Part shown: piece after piece, positions 1-8,482 of the stretch
How positions within the stretch are numbered: position 1 is the first letter of the stretch
Layout: each line of letters begins with the position of its first letter
Assembly: GCA_910585765.1 (NCBI GenBank)
Contig: CAJUES010000033.1
Span: 1 to 39,447, forward strand
Reading direction: 5' to 3'
DNA: 39,447 nt
Source: an uncultured Lachnospiraceae bacterium
GTDB taxonomy: Bacteria > Bacillota > Clostridia > Lachnospirales > Lachnospiraceae
Made by a program: the position numbers and the translations under genes
Notes under the pieces: generated by a model
Told to the model about the DNA's origin: nothing
The model's input: the letters and a program-made list of their open reading frames with translations, nothing else
The model's database searches: none

Positions 1-73
1 GAAGTTTTCCTTTCTCTTTGAGCCTGTCCTGAATCTGGTCAAATAGTTCCTCTGTCGTCATTGGTCTGTTCAT
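1..73 (-). CDS. N-terminal start of an unknown protein, cut by the window edge
   Basis: Reading leftward, an ATG at 73 follows a strong AAAGGAGG ribosome binding site by about 7 nt. The frame stays open to the window edge for 24 codons (begins MNRPMTTEELFDQIQDRL). The visible part is a charged, probably helical N-terminus, too short for a family call. It lies downstream of a terminator-like hairpin at 104-131, so it is either separately transcribed or reached by readthrough from the gene at 219-1133. The ribosome binding site and open frame make a real gene likely; its function cannot be judged. Confidence 0.6.
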   Translation of the reverse strand, partial: MNRPMTTEELFDQIQDRLKEKGKL

Positions 74-103
74 GATTTTTATCCTCCTTTTAAATGAAAT
101 AAA

Positions 104-131
104 GGAGCATCCCGGCTACCCGGAATGCTCC
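104..131 (-). terminator. Hairpin terminator after the PD-(D/E)XK gene
   Basis: A 12-nt arm pair (104-115 with 120-131, one mismatch) encloses a 4-nt loop. On the minus strand it is followed by CTTTATTTC. It sits just past the stop of the gene at 219-1133. Confidence 0.7.
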
Positions 132-218
132 CTATAATTACAAATTATACAGTTATTAAAATCAGTTTTTTAACTTATATTTGACAGAATAATATTATAT
201 TGTATGATTCTACGCAGG

Positions 219-1133
219 CTACTTTCCATACTCCGCTAAATATGTCCTCGCCTTTTCTAATGATAATCCTAACCTTTTTTGTAATCTATCAATGATAATA
301 CCATCTTCAACTCCTTCCTCTTGTCCGAGTTCAATAATCATCTGTGCCTTACCACATTTAATCAATCTCTCCGATTCAAGTTCCAGAACCGTTCCTCCCA
401 TAATATTCACCAGCCTTCCTTCATTTTCATTTCCATTTGTTATGTGCGTAACAATCGTATTCACCAATGCCATGAGGTCTATAGCCTCTCCATCTGATAA
501 TTCATTTTCCTGATGCAGCCGAATTAGTTCATCCCTAAAATATATCAGATCATCTACCGCCTGGTCAATTACCCCCTCGGATGCAATTGCTTCCTCATAC
601 CGAGCAATATAAAACGGTATGTATGGAAATAGCCTTCTTTCAACGATATACTCCTTCGTCAATTCTTCCAAGATTACGTTATCTGACCGATAATCAACTA
701 TCTGACCATCTGGAAACACAAAGGTGATCGTTGTTGTTTTCGGCGTCCTGTCCGTCCTCCTGACATAGATAACAGAAAACCTTGGCATCGGTATTGTTGC
801 ATGCCCGATGTCCCACGTTGCAAACTGCCTTGCAACGATAAAAGCATATTCCGCTATCCTGATCGCCATGGAGCCGTCATCATAGCTCTGGCATTCCAGA
901 AGATATACATCACTTCCAATCCTAATCAGGAAATCCGAGATCTGCTCCTCTACTTCCTTGCTGCCATCTGGTGTTTCATTTTCAGTCAGATATCCCTCTG
1001 AGGCTAAAACCTCTACATTCATATCTGTTGGATAATTCTTCTTGAACACATCATTGATGACAGAAATAAACAGCCTTTTGTGTTTCATCTTCATCGTCTT
1101 GAACACGTTGTCATAATCAGGTGTCTTTTTCAT
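219..1133 (-). CDS. PD-(D/E)XK nuclease family 'transposase' (Rpn/PDDEXK_2-like)
   Basis: The protein has 304 residues from MKKTPDYDNVF. I chose the ATG at 1133 because AGGAAAGGGG lies upstream; an ATG at 1190 would add 19 residues. It resembles the PDDEXK_2 / Rpn group, often annotated as a transposase or recombination-promoting nuclease and found in many copies in gut Clostridia. The early motif FKTMKMKHKRLFISVINDVF and the nuclease-like segment with an acidic residue followed by YLLECQS (an E-x-Q variant of the E-x-K active site) support this. The C-terminus (ELGQEEGVEDGIIIDRLQKR) is the usual helical tail of the family. The gene is visibly more AT-rich than guaA next to it, which fits horizontal spread. 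Actual transposition by this group is not established, so 'nuclease-like' is the safer reading. Confidence 0.75.
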   Translation of the reverse strand: MKKTPDYDNVFKTMKMKHKRLFISVINDVFKKNYPTDMNVEVLASEGYLTENETPDGSKEVEEQISDFLIRIGSDVYLLECQSYDDGSMAIRIAEYAFIVARQFATWDIGHATIPMPRFSVIYVRRTDRTPKTTTITFVFPDGQIVDYRSDNVILEELTKEYIVERRLFPYIPFYIARYEEAIASEGVIDQAVDDLIYFRDELIRLHQENELSDGEAIDLMALVNTIVTHITNGNENEGRLVNIMGGTVLELESERLIKCGKAQMIIELGQEEGVEDGIIIDRLQKRLGLSLEKARTYLAEYGK

Positions 1134-1282
1134 CTGTATTTTGTCCCCTTTCCTAATATTATAAGCAGACAACTGTAAAAGTGCAATCATTTTTCAGAAG
1201 CTCCTCTGGTACAGATTAAGATGCATCTGACTTCCCAAAGTACACGTTTTTGTCTTATCAATCCCCCAGTTCAGTCTTCATC

Positions 1283-1381
1283 TTCTGGTTCTAAATGATT
1301 CTACTGTATCTTCGTTTTGAAACATACATGCCTCGCAAGATGTTAAAGATACATGAAAGTACTTCGATTTTAGAACCAGAA
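1283..1381. repeat. ~100-nt nested inverted repeat (MITE-like or structured RNA)
   Basis: A perfect 13-bp outer arm (1283-1295 with 1369-1381, TTCTGGTTCTAAA and its complement) encloses an inner 8-bp perfect arm (1305-1312 with 1346-1353). The element fills the gap between the PD-(D/E)XK gene start and the guaA terminator. It could be a short non-autonomous mobile element or a structured leader of the PD-(D/E)XK transcript. Nothing else is visible in 1134-1402. Confidence 0.5.
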
Positions 1382-1402
1382 TGGAACCAAAGACAAATTA
1401 AA

Positions 1403-1438
1403 ACGCTGGGAACCCGTATAAACACAGACTTCCAGCGT
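1403..1438 (-). terminator. guaA terminator
   Basis: A 9-bp stem (1403-1411 with 1430-1438, one G-U pair) is followed on the minus strand by TTTTAATTT. It starts 9 nt after the guaA stop. Confidence 0.75.
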
Positions 1439-1447
1439 CAAAATCGT

Positions 1448-3058
1448 CTATTCGAACTCAATCGTCCCCGGCGGCTTAGAACTTATATCAAACAGCACCC
1501 GGTTCACCCCCCGCACTTCGTTGATGATCCGGTTCATCACAGTCTGCAGCACTGCAAACGGTATCTCCGCGCACTCAGCGGTCATGAAATCGACCGTTTT
1601 CACGGCGCGCAGCGCCACCGCGTAGTCGTATGTCCGCTCGTCCCCCATGACGCCGACGCTGCGCATGTTTGTCAGCGCCGCAAAGTACTGATCCGGTCTC
1701 CATGGCGCTGCAGCGCCATGCTCTTTGGCATACGATACAGCCGCCTTGTCCACTTCCTCGCGGTAGATCGCGTCGGCGTCCTGCACGATATGGACCTTCT
1801 CGGCAGTGACCTCGCCGATGATGCGGATGCCAAGTCCCGGTCCCGGGAACGGCTGGCGGAACACCAGTTGCTCAGGAAGTCCCAGCTCCAGGCCTGCCTT
1901 GCGCACTTCGTCCTTGAACAGATCGCGCAGCGGCTCGATAATCTCCTTGAAATCAACATAGTCAGGAAGTCCGCCCACGTTGTGATGCGACTTAATCACG
2001 GCGGACTCGCCGCCAAGACCGCTCTCCACCACGTCGGGATAGATCGTTCCCTGGGCAAGGAAGTCTACTGCTCCGATCTTCTTTGCCTCCTCCTCAAACA
2101 CGCGGATAAACTCTTCGCCGATGATCTTTCTCTTCGTCTCGGGCTCTGTCACGCCCGCAAGCTTTCCATAATAGCGCTCCTGGGCATTGACACGGATAAA
2201 ATTGAGGTCAAAATCCCCGTCGGGACCAAACACCGCCTCAACCTCGTCCCCCTCATTCTTGCGCAGCAGACCGTGGTCGACAAAAACACAGGTCAGCTGC
2301 CTGCCGATCGCCCTGGAGAGCAGCCCCGCCGCCACCGAGGAATCCACGCCGCCCGAGAGCGCAAGGAGCACTTTTCCGTCCCCTACTTTTTCACGGATCT
2401 GCCGCACCGACTCCTCCACAAAGGAATCCATCCGCCATGTCCCCCCGCAGCTGCAGACACCTCGGACAAAGTTGTAGAGCATCTTTGTTCCCTCGACAGT
2501 GTGCAGCACCTCGGGATGGAACTGGATCGCATAGAGTTTCTTATCCGGGCACTGCGCAGCCGCGACCGGACAATTGTCCGTGTGCGCCACAGTGAAAAAT
2601 CCCGGCGCGATCCGCGAAATATAGTCAAAATGGCTCATCCAGCACACGGTCTCCTGCTCCACGCCCGCAAACAGCGGCGAGGACGGATCCACATGCACCT
2701 GCGTCTTTCCATACTCGCGCACCGGCGCTTTCTCGACATTGCCGCCGAGCACGAGCATCATGAGCTGCGCGCCGTAGCAGAGTCCCAGCACCGGGATCCC
2801 CAGTTCAAAAAGTTCCTTTGTGCAGGCGGGTGCATTTTCCTCGTAACAGCTGTTTGGTCCGCCTGTCAATATGATACCCTTCGGCTTCATTGCCTTGATC
2901 TGTTCGATGTCTGTCCTGTAGGAATAGATCTCGCAATATACATTGCACTCCCTGACACGCCTTGCCACAAGCTGGTTGTACTGACCGCCGAAATCGATGA
3001 CGATCACTTTCTCGTTGGATAGTCCTTGTTCCACGGAACATCCGCTCTTTATGTCCAT
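1448..3058 (-). CDS. guaA: GMP synthase (glutamine-hydrolysing)
   Basis: GuaA converts XMP, glutamine and ATP to GMP in the cytoplasm, the last step of guanine nucleotide synthesis. The 536-residue protein has the normal two-part layout. The N-terminal class I glutamine amidotransferase carries the nucleophile cysteine in VLGLCYGAQ (Cys94) and the FHPEV histidine. The ATP pyrophosphatase domain follows with the P-loop motif LALSGGVDSSVAAG. The C-terminal dimerisation domain ends in the family signature KPPGTIEFE. The ATG at 3058 follows AAGGGAGGAG by 5 nt. The length fits, though there are about a dozen extra N-terminal residues before VIVIDFGGQYNQ. I looked for a guanine riboswitch in the upstream 270 nt and did not find the conserved core. 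The gene is transcribed alone. Confidence 0.97.
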   Translation of the reverse strand: MDIKSGCSVEQGLSNEKVIVIDFGGQYNQLVARRVRECNVYCEIYSYRTDIEQIKAMKPKGIILTGGPNSCYEENAPACTKELFELGIPVLGLCYGAQLMMLVLGGNVEKAPVREYGKTQVHVDPSSPLFAGVEQETVCWMSHFDYISRIAPGFFTVAHTDNCPVAAAQCPDKKLYAIQFHPEVLHTVEGTKMLYNFVRGVCSCGGTWRMDSFVEESVRQIREKVGDGKVLLALSGGVDSSVAAGLLSRAIGRQLTCVFVDHGLLRKNEGDEVEAVFGPDGDFDLNFIRVNAQERYYGKLAGVTEPETKRKIIGEEFIRVFEEEAKKIGAVDFLAQGTIYPDVVESGLGGESAVIKSHHNVGGLPDYVDFKEIIEPLRDLFKDEVRKAGLELGLPEQLVFRQPFPGPGLGIRIIGEVTAEKVHIVQDADAIYREEVDKAAVSYAKEHGAAAPWRPDQYFAALTNMRSVGVMGDERTYDYAVALRAVKTVDFMTAECAEIPFAVLQTVMNRIINEVRGVNRVLFDISSKPPGTIEFE

Positions 3059-3532
3059 CCTGTCTCCTCCCTTGTAAGGAACTGCAGGAAAATAACCGAT
3101 ACAACCTGCGCAGGATATTTCTTCGAGGTGAAATTGCTAAAGCAATCATCAAAAAACGCAGGCGCAGCGGGCTACGGCGAGGCTTTTTGATATGCATAAT
3201 CGGAGAAATAGACAAGTCAGGATACGTCAGTTATTTTTCTACAGTGCCTAATGATCAAAACTGCAGATATATGCTTTATGGTATCATGAAAATATGATTA
3301 AAGCAACCTATTTGCCGCCCGTCCTGACCATACGCCACATCCGTTTTAACCCTCTCCTCCAACTGTGTACCTGTGCAAAAACGAGAGAGAACCTGCAGAT
3401 CTCAATTGCATAATTTTGCATTTTGCACACGGATCACCTGCTTCAAAACATCCGTGTATATCTTTTTGCATAAATATTCCGACAGAAAAACACATTTCAT
3501 ATCTATTTTTCATAAATAAAGAGAGGTTTTTC
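3059..3532. other. Intergenic region between guaA and the divergent chemotaxis receptor
   Basis: No convincing gene is present. The short ORFs here lack ribosome binding sites and family resemblance. A short palindrome at 3133-3146 (ATTGCT, AA, AGCAAT) is the only tidy symmetry. The guaA promoter must lie here, but I could not fix a -35/-10 pair with confidence. Confidence 0.5.
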
Positions 3533-3561
3533 TTGTATTTACATGAAAATAGCGCTACAAT
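3533..3561 (+). promoter_or_regulatory. Candidate sigma-A promoter of the chemotaxis receptor
   Basis: TTGTAT (3533-3538), a 17-nt spacer and TACAAT (3556-3561). This would leave a leader of about 145 nt before the ATG at 3714, with GC-rich complementary segments around 3640-3700 that match no riboswitch I know. Confidence 0.5.
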
Positions 3562-3713
3562 GATAGAGGAACCTATTGCTGGGCATTTTACCATCCTACG
3601 CCTGTCAAAATCTTGGACAGCAGACGAGGGAGGCAATGTTGCTGCCATGTACCGCAAACGGCCGGCAATACGGCAATCCTATCGCTACCGAAAAAACAAA
3701 AAGGGGGTTCAAC

Positions 3714-5747
3714 ATGAGCACACAGAACAAACCAACCAAATCCAGGAAGCGGATCGCAGACGAGATCATGAAACAGATCGGCAAGAGCGTGATCCTCGTA
3801 TTTCTCCTCGTCGCTATCGTCGCCATCGTCATGGTGGGCTGGACGATCATGACGTCCAAGGAGACCGAGCTGACACTGGAATCGAGCGCTGCCGCAAAAC
3901 AGCTTACTGGATTTCTTGAACAATATATCAGAAGCGCGGAGCAGCTGGCTGTCAATCCCGAGATCAAGGACGTCATGCTCCAGACCGGAGCGGGTGATGA
4001 CATCCTGCAGGCAGACAACATGGACACTGTCAGGGAAAATCTGATCAACATCGCAAACACCGATGTCGAAAACACCCTGTCTGTCTGGATCTCCGACCTC
4101 GACGCGAGTGTCCTGACACAGTCGGACGGATTTACCTCCGAGGAAGGATGGGATGTCACGACCCGGGCATGGTACAAATGTATCGATATGCACAGGACGA
4201 TCCTGACAGAGCCCTACATCGATTCCTCGACCGGAAAAATGATATTAAGTGCTGTATCCCCCGTTTATGATGATGCTACAGGCACCGCCCTCGGCGCTGT
4301 CGGCATCGATATCACCCTGGATCATATGACAACCGTCATGAGCGAATACAAGATCGGGAACAACGGCTATGTCCTGCTGCTGTCCGGCAGCGGTACTTTC
4401 CTCTACCATCCGCAGGAGGATATCATACAGAAAAATATCACGGACATCAAAATATCGCAGAATGTCGTGGAGGCAGTCCTTTCCGGCAGCGATGTGTTCC
4501 TGAGCTACACTGTCGATGGCGTGGCGAAATACGGTTCCGTATCCCCCGTCGGCGATACAGGATATATCGTGCTCAGCAACCTGCCACTGACAGAGTACTA
4601 TGCCCTGCTGATCGCCATGATCATCGCCCTTGTCGTGATCTTTGCCGCAGGCATCCTGCTCATAGCACTCAGCATCAGGAGGAGTGCCGCAAACCTGACC
4701 CGACCGATCTTAGAGCTGAACCAGACAGCGCAGAAACTTGCTGCCGGAGACCTGGATGTCCATCTCAGGATCGACTCCGAAGACGAGATCGGCGAACTGG
4801 GTGAATCCATAGGCAAGACCGTTGCCCGCTTAAAGGAATATATCGTATACATAGACGAGACAGCCGAAGTGCTTGCTCAGATCGCAGACGGAAAACTGAG
4901 CATCCACCTGAAAAATGATTATGTCGGCGAATTCCAGAAGATCAAGGCTGCCCTGCTCAACATCTCCTCATCGATGAATGAGGTCATGGAGGGCATCAAC
5001 ACAAGTTCCGACCGTGTATCCGCAGGCGCCGCTGAGCTGGCTTCCGCTTCCCAGATGATCGCAGAGAGCTCCGAACTGCAGGCGGCATCTGTGGAGGAGC
5101 TTGCCGCGACGACCAACACCGTGGCAGACCATGTGGAGGAAAGTCACAGGGATGCGGAAGCGTCCGCGGCAGAGACAGAAAAAGTCACCGCGATGATAGA
5201 GCAGAACCAGGAAAAAATGACCCTGATGATGGAGGCCATGAACGAGATCCGGCAGACATCACAGCAGGTTGTAGGCATCATACAGACGATCGAGGAGATC
5301 GCCGACCAGACAAATCTCCTGTCGCTCAACGCTTCCATAGAGGCTGCCCGCGCCGGTGAAGCCGGAAAGGGATTTGCAGTCGTTGCCGACGAGATCGGAA
5401 AGCTTGCACTAGAGAGCTCCAAGGCTGCGAACTCGACAAGGAACCTGATCGAGATTTCCATGGAGGAGATCAGCAAAGGAAATGCGATCGCCACCGACGC
5501 CATGAACTCGTTGAAAGAATCTGTGAGCGCCGTCGACCGCGTAAATGAGATGATCAAAAAGACCGCCGCAAATTCGGCTGTCCAGGCTCAGAACATGGAG
5601 CAGCTCCGTGTCGGCATCGATGAGATCGCACGCGGGATCCAGGATAACTCCGCGGCATCGCAGGAGACCTCCGCCACATCAGAGGAACTTGCGACCCAGG
5701 CCAATATCCTGAATAAAATGCTGCAAAAATTTGAATTGATCCGTTAA
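3714..5747 (+). CDS. Methyl-accepting chemotaxis protein with extracellular Cache sensor
   Basis: A 677-residue transmembrane receptor that would signal ligand binding to CheA/CheW. The ATG at 3714 follows AAAAAGGGGG; an open frame reaches further upstream but has no ribosome binding site. In order: a cytoplasmic stub, TM1 near residues 21-45 (VILVFLLVAIVAIVMVGW), and a large periplasmic-side dCache-like domain (WYKCIDMHRTILTEPYIDSSTGK; YKIGNNGYVLLLSGSG). TM2 lies near 293-320 and is followed by HAMP (ELNQTAQKLAAGDLDVHL). The signalling domain carries the conserved hairpin tip QTNLLSLNASIEAARAGEAG. The ligand is unknown; Cache receptors often sense amino acids or organic acids. The stop codon abuts a decayed gene on the other strand. 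Confidence 0.95.
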   Translation: MSTQNKPTKSRKRIADEIMKQIGKSVILVFLLVAIVAIVMVGWTIMTSKETELTLESSAAAKQLTGFLEQYIRSAEQLAVNPEIKDVMLQTGAGDDILQADNMDTVRENLINIANTDVENTLSVWISDLDASVLTQSDGFTSEEGWDVTTRAWYKCIDMHRTILTEPYIDSSTGKMILSAVSPVYDDATGTALGAVGIDITLDHMTTVMSEYKIGNNGYVLLLSGSGTFLYHPQEDIIQKNITDIKISQNVVEAVLSGSDVFLSYTVDGVAKYGSVSPVGDTGYIVLSNLPLTEYYALLIAMIIALVVIFAAGILLIALSIRRSAANLTRPILELNQTAQKLAAGDLDVHLRIDSEDEIGELGESIGKTVARLKEYIVYIDETAEVLAQIADGKLSIHLKNDYVGEFQKIKAALLNISSSMNEVMEGINTSSDRVSAGAAELASASQMIAESSELQAASVEELAATTNTVADHVEESHRDAEASAAETEKVTAMIEQNQEKMTLMMEAMNEIRQTSQQVVGIIQTIEEIADQTNLLSLNASIEAARAGEAGKGFAVVADEIGKLALESSKAANSTRNLIEISMEEISKGNAIATDAMNSLKESVSAVDRVNEMIKKTAANSAVQAQNMEQLRVGIDEIARGIQDNSAASQETSATSEELATQANILNKMLQKFELIR

Positions 5748-5848
5748 AAGAGCGTGACAGCATCGGCTGCCATAGCTTTCTGTCCGTCGATGAACTGCTG
5801 CACATATTCACGCGTATGTCTGTTGGGATAAGGAACTGCTTTGATAAC
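5744..5848 (-). pseudogene. C-terminal scrap of an unidentified protein
   Basis: The minus strand is open for 34 codons between an in-frame TAG (5849-5851) and a TAA (5744-5746). It reads like genuine protein (KAVPYPNRHTREYVQQFIDG) but has no start codon with a ribosome binding site. It continues the row of decayed minus-strand genes at 5861-7205. I do not recognise the family. Confidence 0.35.
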
Positions 5849-5860
5849 CTATCTTTCATA

Positions 5861-6267
5861 TCAGCAGTGTAACCCCCCATCTTTCAAGTCCTTTTTGCCG
5901 CATCCTGCAGACACACTGATCAGGACAGTGAAGCTGAGGATCTGTTCCTCAGCTTCGCTGTCGACTCGATCCGTTCTTGCCTTCCCGATGATCTCCCCCG
6001 TCTTTTCGAGCGCCGATGCCGTCTGATGTGCCAGCTTCCCGATCTCCTGCGCCACGGCGGCAAAGCTCCTGCCCGCGCCGCCTCGATCGAGGCGTTCAGT
6101 GACAGAAGACTCGTCTGCGAGGAAATGTCCTCGATCAGCTGGCTGATCGCGATGATCTTAATATTGCCCTGACTGTCCAGAATATACGCGTTCCCCCTGC
6201 TGCCGATGTTGATGTTTGACAGCACGTCATTGAGCATATCATACTTATAGCTGCCGATCCGAAGTCC
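5861..6267 (-). pseudogene. Remnant of a Cache chemotaxis receptor, internally deleted and frameshifted
   Basis: Reading leftward from 6267, the frame gives a Cache-domain piece (GLRIGSYKYDMLNDVLSNI, then GNAYILDSQGNIKI). It jumps directly into the cytoplasmic signalling tip (ISQLIEDISSQTSLLSLNAS). TM2, HAMP and most of the signalling helices are therefore missing. Just after IEAARAG the frame breaks. The sequence continues in another frame as FAAVAQEIGKLAHQTASALE to a stop at 5861. A 17-bp near-perfect hairpin at 5924-5962 lies inside the tail. At least one large deletion plus a small indel make this non-functional. Confidence 0.85.
5924..5962. repeat. 17-bp inverted repeat inside the receptor remnant
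   Basis: Arms 5924-5940 and 5946-5962 differ at one pair and enclose a 5-nt loop. No T-run follows on the minus strand. It may be an old terminator overlapping the end of the decayed receptor gene. Confidence 0.5.
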
Positions 6268-6385
6268 TGTGTCGAACTATAATACATACTCATCATACAG
6301 ATCTGCTCATCCAGGAATCGGTCGTCATCCTGACAAGATACATGCCTGACTGTTCCCCAGATCATATATCCGGCTGCAGAGCCGG

Positions 6386-6560
6386 CGGCGCCAAATGCGG
6401 CAGCAAATGATGTACCATGATCCATCCGCCCGATCTGCCCAGACGGCGGGAGACTGCAATATAGTGCCGGCGGCGCAGCTGCATCACCCCTCCCCGCATC
6501 AGCCGCTCCAGGCTCGTCCAGTGCGTCACGGCGATACCTGCCATCAGCCCCGTCGGAGCC
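6386..6560 (-). pseudogene. Fragment of the second ABC permease (NikC/DppC-like)
   Basis: In a different frame from its neighbours, about 55 residues match the conserved cytoplasmic EAA-type loop of NikC/DppC permeases: WTSLERLMRGGVMQLRRRHY, then IAVSRRLGRSGGWIMVHHLLPH. The preceding and following membrane segments are absent. It lies directly after the first-permease fragment, the normal operon order, so this is a deletion relic of a transporter operon and not random homology. Confidence 0.75.
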
Positions 6561-6581
6561 AGGTCCTGCCGCTGCTGCCGC

Positions 6582-6935
6582 CGAGCCAAGTCCCGGATAG
6601 GAGAAGACAGACTCCGCCAGCACAGAACCGCCGAAAAGCTCCGCAAAAGAGGCAAACTGCAGCGTTACCGCAGGCAGGACCGTATTGCGCACGCCATGAC
6701 GCCAGAAAAGTGTCCGCCTGCCCTCACCGCGGGCGCACGCAAACAGGACATACTCGCTGTCCATCACCTCGATCATCTTCTGTCTCGTGTGGCGTGCGAT
6801 ATTGGAAAAGGACATCAGGCTCAGCGTGAATGCCGGAAGCACCAGATGATGCAGCCGCTTCCAGATCGTCACCTCACTGTCCCGCATGCCGATCGGAAAC
6901 CAGCCAAGCATCACGGCAAAGGCCATCAGGAACAC
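6582..6935 (-). pseudogene. Fragment of the first ABC permease (NikB/DppB-like), fused to a binding-protein fragment
   Basis: About 118 residues of a NikB/DppB-type permease: a membrane segment ending in GWFPIGM, then LHHLVLPAFTLSLMSFSNIA, the EAA loop (MIEVMDSEYVLFACARGEG), and FAELFGGSVLAESVFSYPGLG. The first three membrane helices are missing. Its frame is continuous with the solute-binding fragment upstream, so a deletion joined the two genes in frame at about 6935/6936. After PGLG the sequence turns into low-complexity out-of-frame coding. Confidence 0.85.
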
Positions 6936-7205
6936 AAATGTGAACGCGACGTCGCTGGCTGTGACTGCTTCCCCGTCCGTAAACCTCGCGTCGCCACGAA
7001 GTGTGAATGTCCACACCGGACCGGACTCATCGAGTTGATAACTGACAGCCAGATCCTTCTCAAAACCCATGTCACTGTCATATTTTATGAGCGTACTCTG
7101 GATCAGCGGCATATTCCCATGCCCCCAGCCCTTCACAGGATCCAGCGTGGCAGGCTCTGAGGAGATCGCGACCACAACCCCATCCCTGACTCGCGCGCCG
7201 GGCAC
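6936..7205 (-). pseudogene. N-terminal fragment of a nickel/peptide ABC solute-binding protein
   Basis: About 90 residues resemble the start of a mature SBP_bac_5 protein of the nickel/dipeptide type: ISSEPATLDPVKGWGHG, LIQSTLIKYDSDMGFEKDLA, and the WTFTLRGDARFTDGEAVTASDVAFTF strip that is typical of this family. The lipoprotein signal peptide is not in frame; upstream residues are scrambled by frameshifts. A possible old promoter lies at 7296-7324 on the minus strand (TTACGC, 17 nt, TATAAT). The remaining ~400 residues of the binding protein are deleted. Confidence 0.85.
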
Positions 7206-7370
7206 CCGTCAGCTTCTGCTGACATACTTCCTCGGGGTGCACGTGTGCATAAAAAAATTCCAGCACGGCGTCTGCAGAGCGCCGCACTGAAATCCATTAT
7301 ATCCCAGACTGATCCTTTGCGTAAGCCGGGGGGAGTGTCTTTTTTCATTTCCACAGCAGGAGCCAGCGCC

Positions 7371-8372
7371 CTATGGATCACCCATGAGCGCCGACAAGGG
7401 TTTAAAGCTGTATCCCATGTCCTCCCACTTCGTCAGGAGTTCATCCAGGATCTCGCCGTTTGTCCGGGACGTGTTGTGTAGCAGCACGACCGCCCCCGGG
7501 TGGATCCGCGACGTGAGTTTGTCGAAAGCCGCGTCGTGGCTTGGCTGGTCCTCCGTGTCCCAGTCCACATAAGCCAGGCTCCAGAAGACCGTACTGTAGC
7601 CGAGCTGCTGCGCCATTCGGATATTCTCCGCGTTTGCCTTGCCCTGGGGCGGGCGGTAATACGGCGACAGCGAAGTACCTGTGATCTCACCGAAGGAAGC
7701 TGCCACATCGTCGAGTTCTTTCTGAAAAGCCTCCAGATCCGATATCGAAGACATATCTGGATGGTGGTAGGTATGGTTGCCTACCGCGTGTCCCTCCGCC
7801 ACCATGCGTTTCACCATGTCGGGCGCCGTCTCCAGGAAATGTCCCACGACAAAAAATGCCGCCGGGGCATTGTGTTTTTTTAGTGCATCCAGGATCGGCG
7901 CTGTGTTTCCGTTCTCGTACCCGCAGTCAAATGTCAGGTAGATCACCTTCTCGCTGTCATCCCCCATAAAATAGGCATCGTACCACGCCAGATCCTCCGG
8001 CGCGGCATTCCCTGTCGGCTGTGTGCCGGATTCTCCGAAGGAGAGCCCCCAGTCCTCCGAGCTCAGTACCAGCTCGAATCCCTCCGGCGGCTGTCTGTCC
8101 GCGGCGGTGTCACCCGGCACCGCGCTGTCCTCCGCCTGCTGGTCTGCCGCATTCCCAGCCATATCCGCATCGTCTGCTCCCTGTCCTTCCCCCGCCGCAG
8201 ACACGCCCGGCGTCCTGTCCTCCAGATCCAGGCTGATGACCGTCACTGTCTCCGGTTCTGTCCCATCCTGCGGTGTCTCCTGCGCGCCCGCACTGCCGCA
8301 TCCGGCCAGGAACAGTGTCATCGCAATCACGCCGGACAGGCAGCTTTTCATTTTGTATCTTTGTCTTTTCAC
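7371..8372 (-). CDS. PdaA-like polysaccharide deacetylase lipoprotein
   Basis: Predicted to remove acetyl groups from N-acetylmuramic acid or a related cell-wall polymer, outside the membrane. The 333-residue protein starts with a lipoprotein signal (lipobox LAGC, Cys25) and a ~100-residue low-complexity acidic linker. The NodB domain follows: TFDCGYENG (motif 1, in the PdaA style where the second Asp of TFDDG is replaced), GNHTYHHPDM (metal-binding His pair), YYRPPQGKAN (motif 3) and VVLLHNTS near the end. Start: GTG at 8372 with CAGGAG 9 nt upstream; an ATG at 8351 is possible. It is transcribed alone. PdaA proper acts in spore cortex formation, but a lipoprotein form with a long linker may act on vegetative wall. 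Confidence 0.88.
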   Translation of the reverse strand: MKRQRYKMKSCLSGVIAMTLFLAGCGSAGAQETPQDGTEPETVTVISLDLEDRTPGVSAAGEGQGADDADMAGNAADQQAEDSAVPGDTAADRQPPEGFELVLSSEDWGLSFGESGTQPTGNAAPEDLAWYDAYFMGDDSEKVIYLTFDCGYENGNTAPILDALKKHNAPAAFFVVGHFLETAPDMVKRMVAEGHAVGNHTYHHPDMSSISDLEAFQKELDDVAASFGEITGTSLSPYYRPPQGKANAENIRMAQQLGYSTVFWSLAYVDWDTEDQPSHDAAFDKLTSRIHPGAVVLLHNTSRTNGEILDELLTKWEDMGYSFKPLSALMGDP

Positions 8373-8482
8373 CTTTGTTCGTCTCCTGTCTTTTTCATAC
8401 TGTTATAGTTTGATTATAAAACAGGAATGCATCATAACTGTATCTGATTTGCATCATTTTTGCAAGGTCTGATCGCCAGTGC

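Noticed and set aside
1295..3022. Long plus-strand open frame of 575 codons
   Set aside because: It is the antisense shadow of guaA; its translation is rich in His and Arg, lacks a ribosome binding site and resembles no family, while the opposite strand is an unmistakable GMP synthase.
2805..3215. Possible basic leader peptide before guaA
   Set aside because: The frame runs into guaA out of register, lacks a ribosome binding site and looks like chance.
3059..3330. Possible guanine riboswitch before guaA
   Set aside because: The conserved purine-riboswitch core and paired loops could not be found on the minus strand.
7245..7285. Hairpin followed by seven T on the minus strand ahead of the binding-protein fragment
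   Set aside because: The stem is only 5 bp and the T run is separated from it by several nt; not convincing as terminator or attenuator.
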